Assembly: GCF_963676685.1 (NCBI RefSeq)
Contig: NC_092345.1
Span: 75,815,960-75,879,959, forward strand
From: Mytilus edulis
Taxonomy: Eukaryota; Mollusca; Bivalvia; Mytilida; Mytilidae
DNA length: 64,000 nucleotides
Direction of reading: 5' to 3'
The translations under genes were made by a program, and so were the position numbers. Below are positions 43,895 to 56,713 of the stretch, piece by piece (the first letter of the stretch is position 1; each line of letters opens with the position of its first letter). Under the pieces are notes generated by a model, which worked only from the letters and a program-made list of their open reading frames with translations, was not told the origin of the DNA and did not search any database.

Positions 43895-45650
43895 ATGCAA
43901 ATTGCAGAAGTATTGACATCGATTGTTGGTGGGATTTGGTTGGACGTGGATTTGCAAGAAAGTCAGTTTGAATACACGGGCCTTTCTGACACTTTCCTTG
44001 CTGCCGACATTGAAGGTCCCGGTAGCCCAGAGAAGGCCGAAGTAAGACCATCTAGTACTAACAAGAACGTAATTATGGTATGGCCAGACGTGAACAGCCA
44101 TTCATTGGAACGAAGGAAATTTGTTGAAGAACAAAATAAAGACCCTGAGGTTCTTCGGCTCAGCCAGAGGGCTCAACCACAGGAGGAAGCAGACAAAGTG
44201 GCCGAATGCTACCACCATCAAGACGGCATTCTATTGAGGAAGTGGAGGCCCCCTGGGGCTATTCTAGAGGAGGAATGGGGAGTGGTATACCAAGTGGTGG
44301 TGTCTAAAGTCTATAGACAAGACATTATTGGTCTTGCCCATGACACCCCCTTGGCTGGCCATTTAGGTATAAGTAAGACTTACCTTAAGATCTTGCAGCA
44401 TTTCTACTTGCCCAGAATTAGAAATGATGTAGCAAAATACTGCAAATCATGCCATAAATGCCATGTTGTTGGTAAGCCTAACCAGAAAATACCACTTCTG
44501 CCAATTCAGCCTTTGAAGAACCTTTCAGCCGAGTACTCATTGATTGTGTTTGACCTTTACAAATACCGGTACCAAGACTGGAAATGCGTATTTATTGACG
44601 ATCATGTGTACACCCACTTGCTTTCCTGAGGCTATTCTATTGTGGAATATCAAGACACAAATTATTGTCCAGGCTCTTATCAAATGTTCACGTTAGTAGG
44701 ACTTCCTAAGTCTATACAGTCCGACCAGGGTTCAAACTTCATGTCAGGTTTATTTCAGCAAGTCGTGTACCAGTTAGGGATTGCTCAGTATAGGTAAAGT
44801 GCTTATCATCCAGAATCTTAAGGTTCCTTAGAACTTTCATCAAACATTGAAGAACATGATTAGAACTGTAAGGGAACCTTTAAAATAGGTTAAGGAAAAA
44901 ACGGGTTACTGAACACACTGACTTGAATCTTCTAGACTATGTATCTAGGTTTTAAGAAAAATTGTATACTGCTTGTCAAATTGCTCAGAAAAACTTAAAA
45001 ATTTGAAAATATGGTATGATAAAGATGCCAGGAACAGAGTTTTTAAGCCTGGTGATGAAGTACGTGTATTTTTGCGTCCCTGGACATCCTTTACAGGCTA
45101 AATACTGTGGTACATATACCATAGAGAGCACAATAAAATTTAATGATTTGAATTATATTGTGAAAACACCAGGTCGGCGTAAACAAAATAGAGTGTGTCA
45201 CATTTTATGTTAAAACCATATTTTCAGCGTACTAATTAAGGTGGGAGTAAACCAGTTGCCACTTTAGCTATGGTAAAATTGGAGAACGATCATGACAAAA
45301 ACACCCAGATATAATTGAACTACATTTTGACTCTAAGACAATGGAACAAACTGTTAGATTGAAAAATTCAAAAATTTTGTCAAATCTAGACTCCAAATTT
45401 GCACATCTGACTTTTGATCGTAGAGAAAAATTGAAAACTTTGGTATTTTCTTTTAAGAATCTTATTCCAGATGTGCCAAACAAAACTACTGCTGTTTGTC
45501 ATGATGTCAATGTAAATGATGCTTCTCCAATTAAGCAACATCCTTACCGGCTCAATCCACTTACACTTGAATTTGGCTCGAGAACACAGTTATTTCGTAG
45601 TGCATTTCTTATAGACAATAAATTCAAATTCAAAAAATCGCACCTGCCTT
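43895..45650 (+). pseudogene. Ty3/gypsy pol fragment with integrase before reverse transcriptase
   Basis: The frame at 43895-44629 carries the H2C2 finger of a gypsy integrase (HDTPLAGHLGISKTYL, then CKSCHKCHVVGKPNQK). Broken frames follow: GLPKSIQSDQGSNFMSGLF from the integrase core near 44700, then the end of integrase (GHPLQAKYCGTYTI, near 45075, to RRKQNRVCH). The frame at 45341-45652 resembles the linker that precedes gypsy reverse transcriptase (LIPDVPNKTTAVCHDVNV, then PIKQHPYRLNP) and stops there. Integrase therefore lies before reverse transcriptase, as in Gmr1-like elements and unlike ordinary gypsy. In-frame stops and the truncated end make it inactive. No LTR was found. Confidence 0.8.
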
Positions 45651-45659
45651 AAAAAGATT

Positions 45660-47400
45660 TTTTCAGTGTAGTGTACTGCTATTGGGACAAATAATATCAA
45701 AATTATAGAAACTTCTACCAGCTCTAACTCAAAATATTGACATTTCTGTGTTAAGGGGGTCTACAATTCCGTTTGACAGCTTCAGACGTACTAATTTTTG
45801 ACCTTTTCAACTGGACCAAATCACTACTTAACATAAAGATTCAGTACCCAAATTATTTAGCATGTGATTTATCTTACTTAAAAACATGCATTAAATATCA
45901 GGAAATAAATTGGGAAAGTGTATCCAAAAAAAAATGCAAGTTTAATACACAACTATAAGAGATCATAAGAGCAATATTATGTTGAGAGTTTAATTCCAAA
46001 AGTGATCAAATTAGAAACATTTGACGACCTGTTTTGAGGTTATTGCCTCTGAAATGTTTTTGCTATTTTTGCAGCATTTTTTTTTCTTTCTAAAAATACT
46101 CGACGACTACTTTACAATTGTAATTTGTAGTAATAACCTACGTAGCAAAACAGCTACCATGTATTGTGTATGCATATTGAATAATGAATAATGAATAATG
46201 AACTATGAATAATGGATGTACTTCAGCGCTGTAAGGATACCTGGTATTGTATATGCATATAACAGTCCCGAAGGAGATTTTTTTTTCTTTCACGAGAGCC
46301 TCTTGTTATAAACATTTATAGATATGTCTCACTAATCATTAATGTGTTTTGTTGAAAATTATTTTGTATGCGCCATTTTGTCACTGGAATCATGCTACCA
46401 CCTATCACAATCAGAACAAACAAACTCGTATATCTTCAGATATAAACATGTAACTTACCATCCAGAAAATTTATAATAGTATGGCTCTGCATTTTCTGCT
46501 AGAACTAAAATTTGAAGTAAATTATATACTTTTTGGTATATTTCGATGTAACTTCACAATGAAATGTGTTGTATATGAAATATAATGGGGGAATTTCGAG
46601 TGATGAAATATTTTCGTCAATAGATTAAAACTGACTATTGTCAAATTCAGTTATGAACTTTAAAGTCGATTCATGTGTATGGACTTAATCTGTTAGGCTT
46701 AGAATTGTTATGAAAATTGTCGCTTAAAAGGGACAGTCTGAGAAAACACACGGAAAGGACAGTCAAATTCTAGAAAATAAAAAAAAATCCATGACCATAA
46801 AGAAAAAAAACAACAACATTTATCTTGCCAATGACAACCCTGTACTTCAAGTTCCTGCATTCATGAAGGCCATTTCATAGAAAAAAGTTTAGAATCTAGT
46901 TTTTATTAAAATATATTTTCAATATTATCTGATAAAATATATTTTTTTGTTGAAAAGGAAGGATTGCACTTATAGATAGAACGTGTTCAATTAAAGCAAT
47001 AACACGGAAGCATGAATTGTTCAGACTTTATGAGATACATTGTAAACTATATATTAAGCGCTTTGTTATCTGATTTTAATCCCCTGTTTTGATCTCTATG
47101 TTGATATGGCATGCGGAAGTTATCACAAGCGACGTGCGATACAAATTATAAAACTACAAACTCATTACAAAGAGCCAGAATATCAGGTCTGATGTATTCA
47201 ATGGCGTAACTTTTAATTGATTATGTTGAACAATTTCATAGACTTTATTTACAAAGTATGAAGTGTTGTTTGATTTCATCGTCTGCGTCCGGAAGTGTCA
47301 TCTGTCTTGCACTGTATATGTATTTACTTGAGGGATGTTACGATCGATGACCATGCAATTGCGGCTACCAAAGAGTTGGTGTTTTATCTCTGACTTTTAC
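45660..47400. other. Intergenic DNA, nothing recognised
   Basis: Only AT-rich sequence and a short TGAATAA microsatellite near 46180 are seen. Confidence 0.4.
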
Positions 47401-47401
47401 A

Positions 47402-47990
47402 ATAGAATAGAATAGAATATTTTTATTTCCTAAATTACAGGGCCCATAAAGGGAATCAAATCAGATACAATTGATTTACATAATTGGTAACAACAACAAC
47501 AATAGCGGCATATACATGCATATATATTTGGAATATTAACATTGGTCAGAATCGGAGCCAAAAACCACATATATATTGTGAATAAAAGAATAATAAAATT
47601 ACATTATATGCATATATTCTCAAATTATTTACTTGACTTAGTGTCAGTGTTCATACCTGATCTCCTTAATTCAAAACAGTCACAAATATAACAGCCCAGT
47701 TTTTCCATAAGAGTTACATTTTCTTGAGTCTAGAGCCATAAAAATTTAGAAGATTTATTTAAATTTATAAAGTTATAACAATTATTAGAAATGTCTTGAA
47801 AAAAATCTTCCCTTTGAATATCATAAAGAGGGCATTCTAATAAAAAATGAAGCTCATCTTCAACTTTACCAAGTGAGCAATTAGAACAAAGACGCTCAGA
47901 TCTTTCTATATATGTTTTTTTTAATATCTGTCTGTCTCAATTTTTACTGAAAGAGTGAGCGCTAATTCTTAATTTACAAATTGACTGTCT
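47402..47990 (-). pseudogene. 3' end of the same LINE family, 5'-truncated
   Basis: On the minus strand this encodes KLRISAHSF, then RSERLCSNCSLGKVEDELHF and LLECPLYD. That is the C-terminal finger region seen at 16670-16800, broken by stops. The 3' end is a (TATTC)n tail next to GGAAATAAAAATATTC, the same ending as the LINE at 14240-17647. Only about the last 600 bp of the element are present. Confidence 0.75.
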
Positions 47991-48363
47991 TTTTTTTAAT
48001 GATGTTAACGTTGATGAAAATCTGGTCAAGAGAATTTTGTGTACAAAAACTAATCAATTAATCAGTTTTTTAAGCTACTTTTAAAGTCGAGACAACAAAA
48101 TCATTTTGTTTTGACCTTCTTAGCAATTGTCACTTCTGACATTTTTTAAAACTAAAGACTTTTGCGGGGAAAATATAAACAGAGACATATAAAACATGTA
48201 TGTATTATACGTCTCTGATATAAGTAAGCAAATGTTTCGCTTTTGTTTCATAATTTCGTCTGCAAGTTTTTACATATTATATCAGAGAATATAGATTTGT
48301 GTAACGATAATACTGATATAAGATAAATATAGGAACTAGTTGTAATACACTCGTATATTTATC

Positions 48364-48708
48364 ATGATATGTATATTATATCAATCGTTTCAAATTCAAC
48401 CCTCATCTCTGAGTAAAGCACGCAAGAACCAAACTAATACCAAGAAAGGGAAACCGTCTTGCGGAGTCCGACTTTTAACGTGCAAGCTCTTGAACGATAC
48501 GGTACATGTCAACATGACACAAAGTGTCTCTTTAGCTGGGCACACCCTTCGTTGCTTGATACCAAATGTCCATCGTTTCACTCTGCTTGTGGTCGAAACA
48601 ACGGCTTACAACAATCGAGTCGAGCACACTACCAACGAAAACGATTCGAATCGGACAACGCGAAAAAAATTCAGACATCATTTTCTTTTCCATACTATTT
48701 ACCAGTAG
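48364..48708 (+). other. Open frame of 114 codons, function unknown
   Basis: It lies in a patch of higher GC than its surroundings (about 48395-48680), where two other plus frames and one minus frame are also open. The stretch VRLLTCKLLNDTVHVNM faintly recalls the first strand pair of FERM domains, but there is no further support. It could be an exon, a pseudogene piece or chance. Confidence 0.2.
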
Positions 48709-48719
48709 TGCAAAAATAA

Positions 48720-50900
48720 GAATACAAAAGAATATTACAACAAAGCTTCAGGACACAAACTCATACAATAATCTAATATATATAGTACTCTGATTTCTTA
48801 ATACTCTCATATTTCGTAATAACCCATATGGAGTATAACGAAATCAGTGTTTTGTTTCTTCAATAGTTTTAAACTCGTATTGTCTATTGTAATCTGGTGT
48901 TTGCAGAAGCAACAAACAAACACAGGTATTCTCATTTAGTATTATTTACTTTTATCTAGTTTCAAACCAATTCCATTTGCATAAAGTCTTTGAAAATTGA
49001 TTAAAAGTTTTAATATCACATTGCTTTTTGTACGTTTTTTTAAGGGAACAATAGTATATGTCTTATTTTTAACGTGAAACCGAATCATAGATAATAAATG
49101 TTGGCTCAAAAATGCAAATTACAAATTCAAAGAACATTACACCCGAAAGTCCAAAATCTTAAGTCGATCTTTGTATCAATAACCAAAAGTCCTCAGATCA
49201 AGACAACACATGTCATAATGCTTTCAAAAGTCCTCAGATCAAGACAACACATTTCATAATGCTTTCAATTCAACGGCTATATATAGTTCTCGATAATGTT
49301 TCTAGATATTTCATCAATATATGTAAAGTTGTTGGAAAATCTTAAAAGTATACCATTTAGACTTTTTAATTTTCAAATCCTATTACATGTAATGTTAACT
49401 TATCGCCTGATTTTGGTTGAAACCAACACAGGATAAAATGGCCATACCTCTTTAATGTCATACGAATACACATGGTTTTTTTTCTTTTCTGGAGCTGTCC
49501 AATAAACAGAATACCTAAATACGAACAAACATGCACAATCTGAAAACCAGAATCGAGAGCTCACGCAGTGGATCCAGCTAAATTGCTCATGCTCTTTATT
49601 ATAATCACACAGGCCTCAGATGTATGAAACATTTATCCTACTGGTAAATAGATAAAAGTCAGCATCAATTCGTCTTTAAACCTTCTGATCGTAAAACGAT
49701 TCTTTTGCATGCTGATGAATATTTTATTATGCGGTGTTGCTTAGAAATTGTGCTTATGCAAGCACCTGTTCAAGCAGTGTTGAATTGTAATAACAATTAA
49801 AAAAAATCAAAATAACAAGGATTACAAACATGCATCTACTTATCTATATACAGTACCAGAAACTGAAAACCGTTTTATATCTATATAATTTCTCGGGAAT
49901 TTATAATCGTGCATTTTTTTTTAAACTTTAACGTATTTAATACATCACCGTTATATCACTACCTAAAAAAACCCTAAAAAAACACACTGCATTTCCTATT
50001 ATGTCCACAGAGAAATTTTATGATTTTTAATATTATTTGGTATTACACAATACGTCGAGTTAATCATTTGCAAGTATATTATTTGTTTGATCCGACCAAT
50101 ACTGTCAAGGCAATTGATATCCGATGTTTATTTTTCAAATTAACAGAAGGTGCAAACCATAATACGATTTTAAGTAAACAGTCATTCATAAAGAAATAAT
50201 AACTTATTGAAATTCTAGTAATAATGTGGTATTGTTAAATTTAAATCCTTAAATTAAAAGTTTTAAACTTTATTCTGTATTAAAATTCTATCAAATTTAC
50301 TTTGAGCAAACACAAGATCCTGTCTGCCTATACTATTGATGACGCTGGTGTATAAAGTCTACTCGGAAGTACGGCTGCAGATATAAGAATTCCCGTAATC
50401 AACGTTTCTGTAGCAGCTGCATGGCTAAGTTCTTTAGACTAGTTTACGAACGGTTTTAAAGAATTGATATACTAACCACTTAACACAGAAATTGAAGTCA
50501 TCCCCTATAGCTATTTAGATTGAAATAAACTAGACATTCCGCTCCCAGAGGTATAATCTATGTGTGTTTCAAAGGAAATATAGAAGCCCTTTTTTTTTTT
50601 TTATAGGTGAACATGAAAATTTAGAACGCGAAAAATCCTCCTGTTTTAATATTGATGACTTTTTGTCAATTTTTGTCTCGCTTTCGTTGCAGATTGAGAT
50701 ATATATATATATAGAGGAACTATAATCCGGCGTCAGGTTAAACTGTTTGTAGAAAGCTTAATACTAGTATTTCAGATTGTAGAAGAACCGGGTGCTTAAT
50801 ATCTGGAATGTATACGCCTTCATTTATGGTTCTAAGTTTCAGTCATATGTCCATAGTCCTTGGTCTCATTAACCTGGTCCGTCATTCCATCTAAATCTCC
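48720..50900. other. Intergenic DNA, one short duplication
   Basis: A 42-bp unit (AAAAGTCCTCAGATCAAGAC, then AACACATGTCATAATGCTTT) occurs twice in tandem at 49183-49266. Nothing else is recognised. Confidence 0.5.
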
Positions 50901-51720
50901 ACAACGAAGGAACGGGTTGGAGCCATTGTCACATTGGCATTAATCGGACGAGTCTTACAAGTTCTACGATTCGCTACGACTGTACGGTGTGTATGTTTGT
51001 TATTAAGCTTTCACCTGCAAGCTTCGTTGCTTTCTTAATTGTCGATTTTGAGGTGATTGTATTCAATCCCATGCTCTACGATTCTTCATTTCCGAAATCA
51101 TAATTTCTGTTGGCAATGAGCCTTCAGTTGTTCTTAAACCAAATCAATATAAAGAAAAATAACACTTGCGTGAATGGAAACGTTGAAAAGAGTATGAACT
51201 TGAACGGGTGGCTAGGGAATGTGGAGGATGTTACAAAACAGATTAACGTTATGAATTATATTGGTAAAACAATGCTGTCTTTAATAAATACTGCATCTTT
51301 TGTCTTTGTTGTGGGGTAAAGTTAACATGCGAGAACATCCAGGTTGTAATAACTTATGTTTTAATAATGAATGCTGTATATGAAAGCGCAAGGTTTTCAC
51401 AAAGGCAGGGAATCAACGCATGACAAACCTAATAAACAACACTGGGAAAATCAAGATGTTTTTTTATTTCATAAATAAGGATAACCTCCAGTTCATTTAA
51501 AACATTAAGTCATGCGCTATCAAAATCATATATACTTTTGGATAAATGCATTCAATGAAAATGCTAGATAGAAATGTGACAAGGGGATTGTCTGCTGTTA
51601 TTAGTCGGAGTAAATTCTGTTTACTTTTGTGTAAACTTCAACCCTTACCTGTTGCAGCAGCTGGCCTAAAACAAACTTAATGCAATCAGCGATATAAACT
51701 TTAATGGTGAAGCCGTGGAT

Positions 51721-52370
51721 TTTAATTTAAAATAGTGGTTGTGTCAGAGCACGATGATCATGAAAGACTTATAGTGAAAAAGAGGGACAACAGATACCAG
51801 AGGGACATCCAAACTCATAAGTCTAAAATAAACAACAACGCCATGACTAAAACAAAAGTACACAAAACACATATAGAAGATAAATACTTAATAACACGAA
51901 CCCCAACAAAAACTGGGGTGAACCCAGATGTTCCGGAAGGGAAAGCAGATCCTGCACCACACGAGGCACCCATCGTGTTGCTTATGTTAGTACAAACCCG
52001 GTAATCATAAGTATTACTCGTTAGGTCAAATTTGGGAGAAGTGGACGAGATTTTAATAACGACATTAGGAACATCCATAACGGTCAACCATGCAGTTAGT
52101 GATGGCGTCCGTTTAACTTAAAATGGATTATCTCAACTTCACCACTTGGAACTCTTGGTTTAAAAGCTTCCTTGTGAGTAGTAACCCTCTATCAAGAAAA
52201 TTAGGATAGAAAATATCGCATCAACTGGGGAGATATATTATCCGTGCGCAGGCGCTACTGAAATGTTGCTACATAGAAAAAATGGAAAGTTCACAATTGG
52301 GAAGTTGGAATCATCTCTTTTGTCGTAAAGTTTTGTTTTTAACCGACCCTCAATATTGTCAATATTTTCA
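51721..52370 (+). repeat. Dispersed mussel repeat C
   Basis: The ordered words AGAGGGACAACAGATACCAG, AACGCCATGACTAAAACA, GTGAACCCAGATGTTCCGGA, TAACGGTCAACCATGC, TTGGAACTCTTGGTTTA and ATCTCTTTTGTCGTAAAG match a long dispersed family that I know from Mytilus DNA. The overlapping 89- and 90-codon frames are not genes. Confidence 0.75.
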
Positions 52371-52840
52371 TAACAACAGTGGTTCTGTCAGAGCACATTG
52401 ATCATGACAGACTGATACTAAAAATCTGAAACGTCATTTACACTTAATATTGTTTTGGTTACGGTTCCTTATGAGACATAATTACAAACATAAACATGCA
52501 ATGCTACATGATATGCAATAGAACTGTCAACAATACTAATTTAAAAATGAATGACTTCAAGTCCAAACAGATTACTAATTATCACACTTATTGTCAATTC
52601 TTTGTTGTTAAAGATATTCAAGAAATTGATTATAAAACATGACACCTAACAAGATATACTATACAAACTACTTAATTGGGACCGATAAAATCATTTGTGC
52701 ATTTTTGAAAAAATAAAATATTGTTTACTTAGAACTAATATATATAAAGCGATAAATATAAATATTTGACTTCTACTGCACTTACATTTTTAAGAACTCG
52801 TTTGAATATTGTTTTACATTTGTCATTTCGGGGCGTTTTA

Positions 52841-52935
52841 TAGCTGACTATGCGGTATGGGCTTGGCTCATTGTCGAAGGTCATGTACGATGGCCTAAAG
52901 TTGTTAATTTCTGTGTTAATTGGTCTCTTGTTACG
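52841..52935 (-). repeat. Fragment of a repeat B-like family
   Basis: AGCTGACTATGCGGTATGGG through AATTTCTGTGTTAATTGGTC. The same module, better preserved, lies at 62231-62365. Confidence 0.65.
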
Positions 52936-53639
52936 TTATACATGTGTCATAGAAGGTCATCTTGTCCGAACACACTATAGTTAAGGTATCCTTGGGTTCC
53001 ACTAGTGGAAAGTGAGCTAACGACACAAGTAAGAAAAACTCGTTAACAGCAGGGTTCAATTGGAACACATCATTCATTTCTTTTTTATAATGGTTCTTAA
53101 CTTTACGCAGCCAGATATTCTTTTCTCTGTTCTCTTGGTGTTCCTCCAATTTAGTTTCTTTTTTTCAAATTTCATCATATCGACAAAACTGTATGCAATA
53201 TAAATATCTATCCTTCCATTTGTTTCGGTCTCCATATCCTTCCCGATGGGGATTAGTTTCCGTCTTACCAGTCAACTGTTTTGTAACCCCTATGTATAAA
53301 TCGGTATATATCATAATAACTCTATTACAATCAGCAAATGGGCATTTAAACAGCTCACTATACCGCTTAACCTCTCCAATCTCCCATCACAAATTATTAT
53401 AACAAGGGTTATTGTTTTAGCAATGTTTCAATGGAAAGAGGGGGTCCGTTTTTTAGGGAGAAAAGGGAGGGGGTGGGGGGTAAATACGTGTACCAAACAT
53501 TGGGTAGCTATACAAAAATGCAGTAAATTTACAATGCAGTCCCAGACGATAACATATTAAATACTGTCTATTTCTTCTTGGCTAACGTATTATGTACTAT
53601 TCAGCTATTTTACTATCAATCTAATTAAAATATAGATAT

Positions 53640-53760
53640 CTTATTTCCATGATTTCGTTATACTATATACATTGTTAAACTATAGATCTCTGATTTCGTT
53701 ATACTACATATAACGAAATCAGAGATCTATATTTTAATTAGACTGTTCTACTATTTACAT
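53640..53760. repeat. Short palindrome
   Basis: TATAGATCTCTGATTTCGTT near 53682 is inverted as AACGAAATCAGAGATCTATA near 53712. A further direct word ATTTCGTTATACTA lies just upstream. It is a hairpin with a short loop. Confidence 0.75.
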
Positions 53761-54104
53761 ATTTATTTATATTTATTTGTGCATGAGTAGTTTGTAATTC
53801 TATGTATTTGTATATGTGTTAGGTATTTAAATGATCTCTTTCAGGTCAGGTTACTGTATATGGGTCGTGTCACATATTTCAAAAGATTTTGCATACAAAC
53901 AGTATGTAAAACTAAATATAAAATTCGAAAAAATAATGCATTTATAATCTCTATTGTTTTCTGAAGTGTTATAAATGGATTCCTTCAAGATATATAAATA
54001 TATGTAAAGAAAGTCGTAAAAAACTTCTTCAAATTGTTTTTAAAAATAATTATATATCTATAACCAGTACATATTTGTTTTACTAAAAGATGTAAATGCT
54101 ACAT

Positions 54105-54687
54105 AAAGGAGTAGGTCCGGTAAATGCCGATTTTGGCCTCAAATTTCAGGTTCATCTAACAAAAGATTTTGGACACTTTTTAAACACTTAAGTGTCTATT
54201 TCAATTGATTCAATTAGTTTATGTGAAAGATTTTAACTGATTATGTCATTAAAAACGCTCCGATTCAAGCTTAAAGGTGAAAAATCTATCAAATATGCCA
54301 AAAAACGTCACTTTTCAGATGTTTTTTGTCAAAAATGAAAGTGGCCGCATCCGTGTTCATCCTCAACCTTTATATATGTTATGTATTATCATCAAATACA
54401 ACTTACATTTCAATATTATGAATGAACACGAATGCGGCCAATATCATTTAAGAAGGAAACCGTTTAAATTTAACTAAAATGCTAAAATTGTGAAGATTTC
54501 AGTAATTTAGCATGACTTAATGATGCTAGTACCCGATATATGTGCATTGTATTATCAAAAACAGCCCATATTTATGTAGCAGAAGCATTCTACTTTCCAG
54601 TAAATAGGTAAAAGATTACATTTTTACGATTTTGTAAAACTACTATATTTTGGGGCCAAAAAGGGGTCTTACTGAACCTACTCCTTT
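54105..54687. mobile_element. Non-autonomous element with AAAGGAGTAGGTC ends
   Basis: The left end AAAGGAGTAGGTCCGGTAA is matched inverted at the right end (AAAGGAGTAGGTTCAGTAAG when read on the minus strand). GGCC/TTTTGGCC words follow on each side. A second inner pair around GTGGCCGCATCCGTGTTCAT is matched by ATGAACACGAATGCGGCC. The target duplication is unclear. The 66-codon frame at 54277 spans the inner hairpin and is not a gene. Confidence 0.7.
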
Positions 54688-54780
54688 CTGTTTTATTGAT
54701 AAAAAAAAGACACAATAAGGACACCGACTTCGTTGTGATGTATAATTCAAGCTCAAAGTTACAATTTCACTTATTATAGA

Positions 54781-54990
54781 TATAGGAAGATGTGGTGTGA
54801 GTGCCAATGAGACAACTCTCCATCCAAATATCAATTTAAAAGTAAACCATTATAGGTCATTGTACGGACTTCAACACGGAGCCTTGACTCACACCGAACA
54901 ACAAGCTGTAAAGGGCCCCAAAAATTGCTAGTGTAAAATCGTTCAAACGGGAAAACCAACGGTCTAATCTATGTGGTATATGGAATGCTT
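54781..54990 (+). repeat. Dispersed mussel repeat B, second copy
   Basis: AGGAAGATGTGGTGTGAGTG through AACGGGAAAACCAACGG. The words are the same as at 20303-20490. Confidence 0.8.
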
Positions 54991-55009
54991 ACAAAGGTAT
55001 ACAAAAACG

Positions 55010-55470
55010 TCAGGTCAGAAATCCAGGGTTCAACTTATCTTTGATCAGTTATCAAGGTTAAGTTTTTGTGTTTAAATTTGTTTCTCAGATACTATAAAGA
55101 CCAATAAACTATAGGTCAACTATATTTGGTTTATGGACAGATTGTAAGGTGTTCATTCCTTTCCTGCAGAGTACATTTGTTCTTGATCTAATTTTCATTA
55201 GGTCAACTATATATATGGCGTATGAAACGAATTATTGTTTAGTGTACATATCTGTCTTGTATGTTTCATCTGACGTTGGACTAATTTTCATTTTCCATTG
55301 GTCAATACTAAGTTTTCCTAGTGACTTTACATGGTTGGTCTGACCTTTATCCTATTTTAACATGCATGGATCATTGATAAGGTTATATTTTTTTAATAAT
55401 CGCCTTTTTATTTTCTCTGAGACTTTCAACATATAAATTCAATCATTACCAACAAAGCAGGCGAGACATC
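55010..55470 (+). repeat. Degenerate units of the GACCTTGACCTCATT repeat
   Basis: About three units carry AGATTGTAAGGTGTTCATTC, TTTCATCTGACGTTGGAC and TTTTCATTTTCCATTGGTC. It is related to 30590-31400. Confidence 0.6.
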
Positions 55471-55539
55471 AAGTTTAACGTGTGAACACTTTTTATGGTT
55501 TTATATATATAAATATTAATCAATATTAGTAGAAGCAAA

Positions 55540-55800
55540 ACCAGTCGAAATAAGCATAACATGGCATTGGTTGACTTCGGGTTGTTTTTTTGCTCTTTGG
55601 TCGGGTTGATGTCTCTGACATATTCCAGTGGCGGATCCAGGGGGGGGGGGGGGTCCGGGGTTGGAACCCCCCTTTTATCGGACGATCAATGCTTTTGAAT
55701 GGGGACATGTGGTTTGAACCCCCCTTTTATCCAGGGTTGGGAACCCCCATTTTTTGGCTGGATCCGCCCCTGTATTCCCCTTTTACATACTTACTTTTAC
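55540..55800 (-). repeat. Dispersed mussel repeat A (head), interrupted
   Basis: The inverted head words (TTTGCTCTTTGGTCGGGTTG, then TCTCTGACATATTC) continue after the inserted element as TATTCCCCTTTTACATA. The interruption is the 147-bp element at 55626-55772. Confidence 0.65.
55626..55772. mobile_element. 147-bp element, CAGTGGCGGATCC ends, 5-bp target duplication
   Basis: It begins CAGTGGCGGATCCAGG, ends GGATCCGCCCCTG, and is flanked by TATTC at 55621-55625 and 55773-55777. G-rich DNA follows the left end, as in the 1.6-kb relative at 12463-14072. The interior contains two direct copies of GAACCCCCCTTTTAT. Confidence 0.85.
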
Positions 55801-56298
55801 GTCATATGACGTAAGATATTTTTATACGTGAACTTGCTTTTAAATACTTCATACATGAAGGAGAAGGGAATTATCTTGCAACACAAATATTTACAAATAC
55901 AAACAAATTAGGGTGCAACCTATAGCTACTTATATAGAACATTTAAGAAATAGTATGGCTATAAAGAGAATTAATACGATGGACTTGGATCTAAAAAAAA
56001 ACATCATGTGGTTCAAATTGCCGCACTGTTTTATCTGTTGTCATTTTTCGTGCACTCGTACTATAGTACTACTACAGAATATCCAGCAATTGATAGTACT
56101 CTCAAAGGAAAAACTTGTCGGAAGAATTTGTATGGGGAGATTAACTATTGTAGCAGGATGATTTTTCTTATAATTTTTTTTAACAGGTAGATTTTGTGTA
56201 AGGCTTGGTAAATATCATGTGTGGTGACGGCTTTTAAAGAACACATATAATGTCTAAGAATTTGAACTATTTGTTTACGTTTTAAGGGAACAGTAACA

Positions 56299-56713
56299 AT
56301 GAAAAATGACACTTTTCAATTTAATAAAAAAAAGTCCCAAATATCTTATATTACCTTTGCAAACAGATATAGTATAAGTGCACTAATATTTTTTTGTAAA
56401 TAATATTTCGTCCAAATTGACCATCCGACTCCTTTACAGCTTCTACAAAAGTTAAGCATAATCCATTATTGTTATTTGTGAAAAAAATACTGCATGCATT
56501 GAGATGAAAAATGACACTTTTCAATTTAATAAAAAAAAAGTCCCAAATATCTTATATTACCTTTGCAAACAGATATAGTATAAGTGCACTAATATTTTTT
56601 TGTAAATAATATTTCGTCCAAATTAACCATCCGACTCCTTTACAGCTTCTACAAAAGTTAAGCATAATCCATTATTGGTATTTGTGAAAAAAAAATACTG
56701 CATGCATTGAGAT
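56299..56713 (+). repeat. Direct tandem duplication, 205-bp unit
   Basis: GAAAAATGACACTTTTCAAT at 56301 recurs at 56506. The two units differ by a few substitutions (for example GACCATCC/AACCATCC) and A-run length. The copies are recent. No gene is involved. Confidence 0.9.

Noticed and set aside
48364..48719. FERM-domain exon
   Set aside because: The similarity is limited to about 15 residues, with no flanking splice signals I trust and no partner exons.
51735..52087. Two overlapping frames of about 90 codons on opposite strands
   Set aside because: Both are translations of dispersed repeat C.
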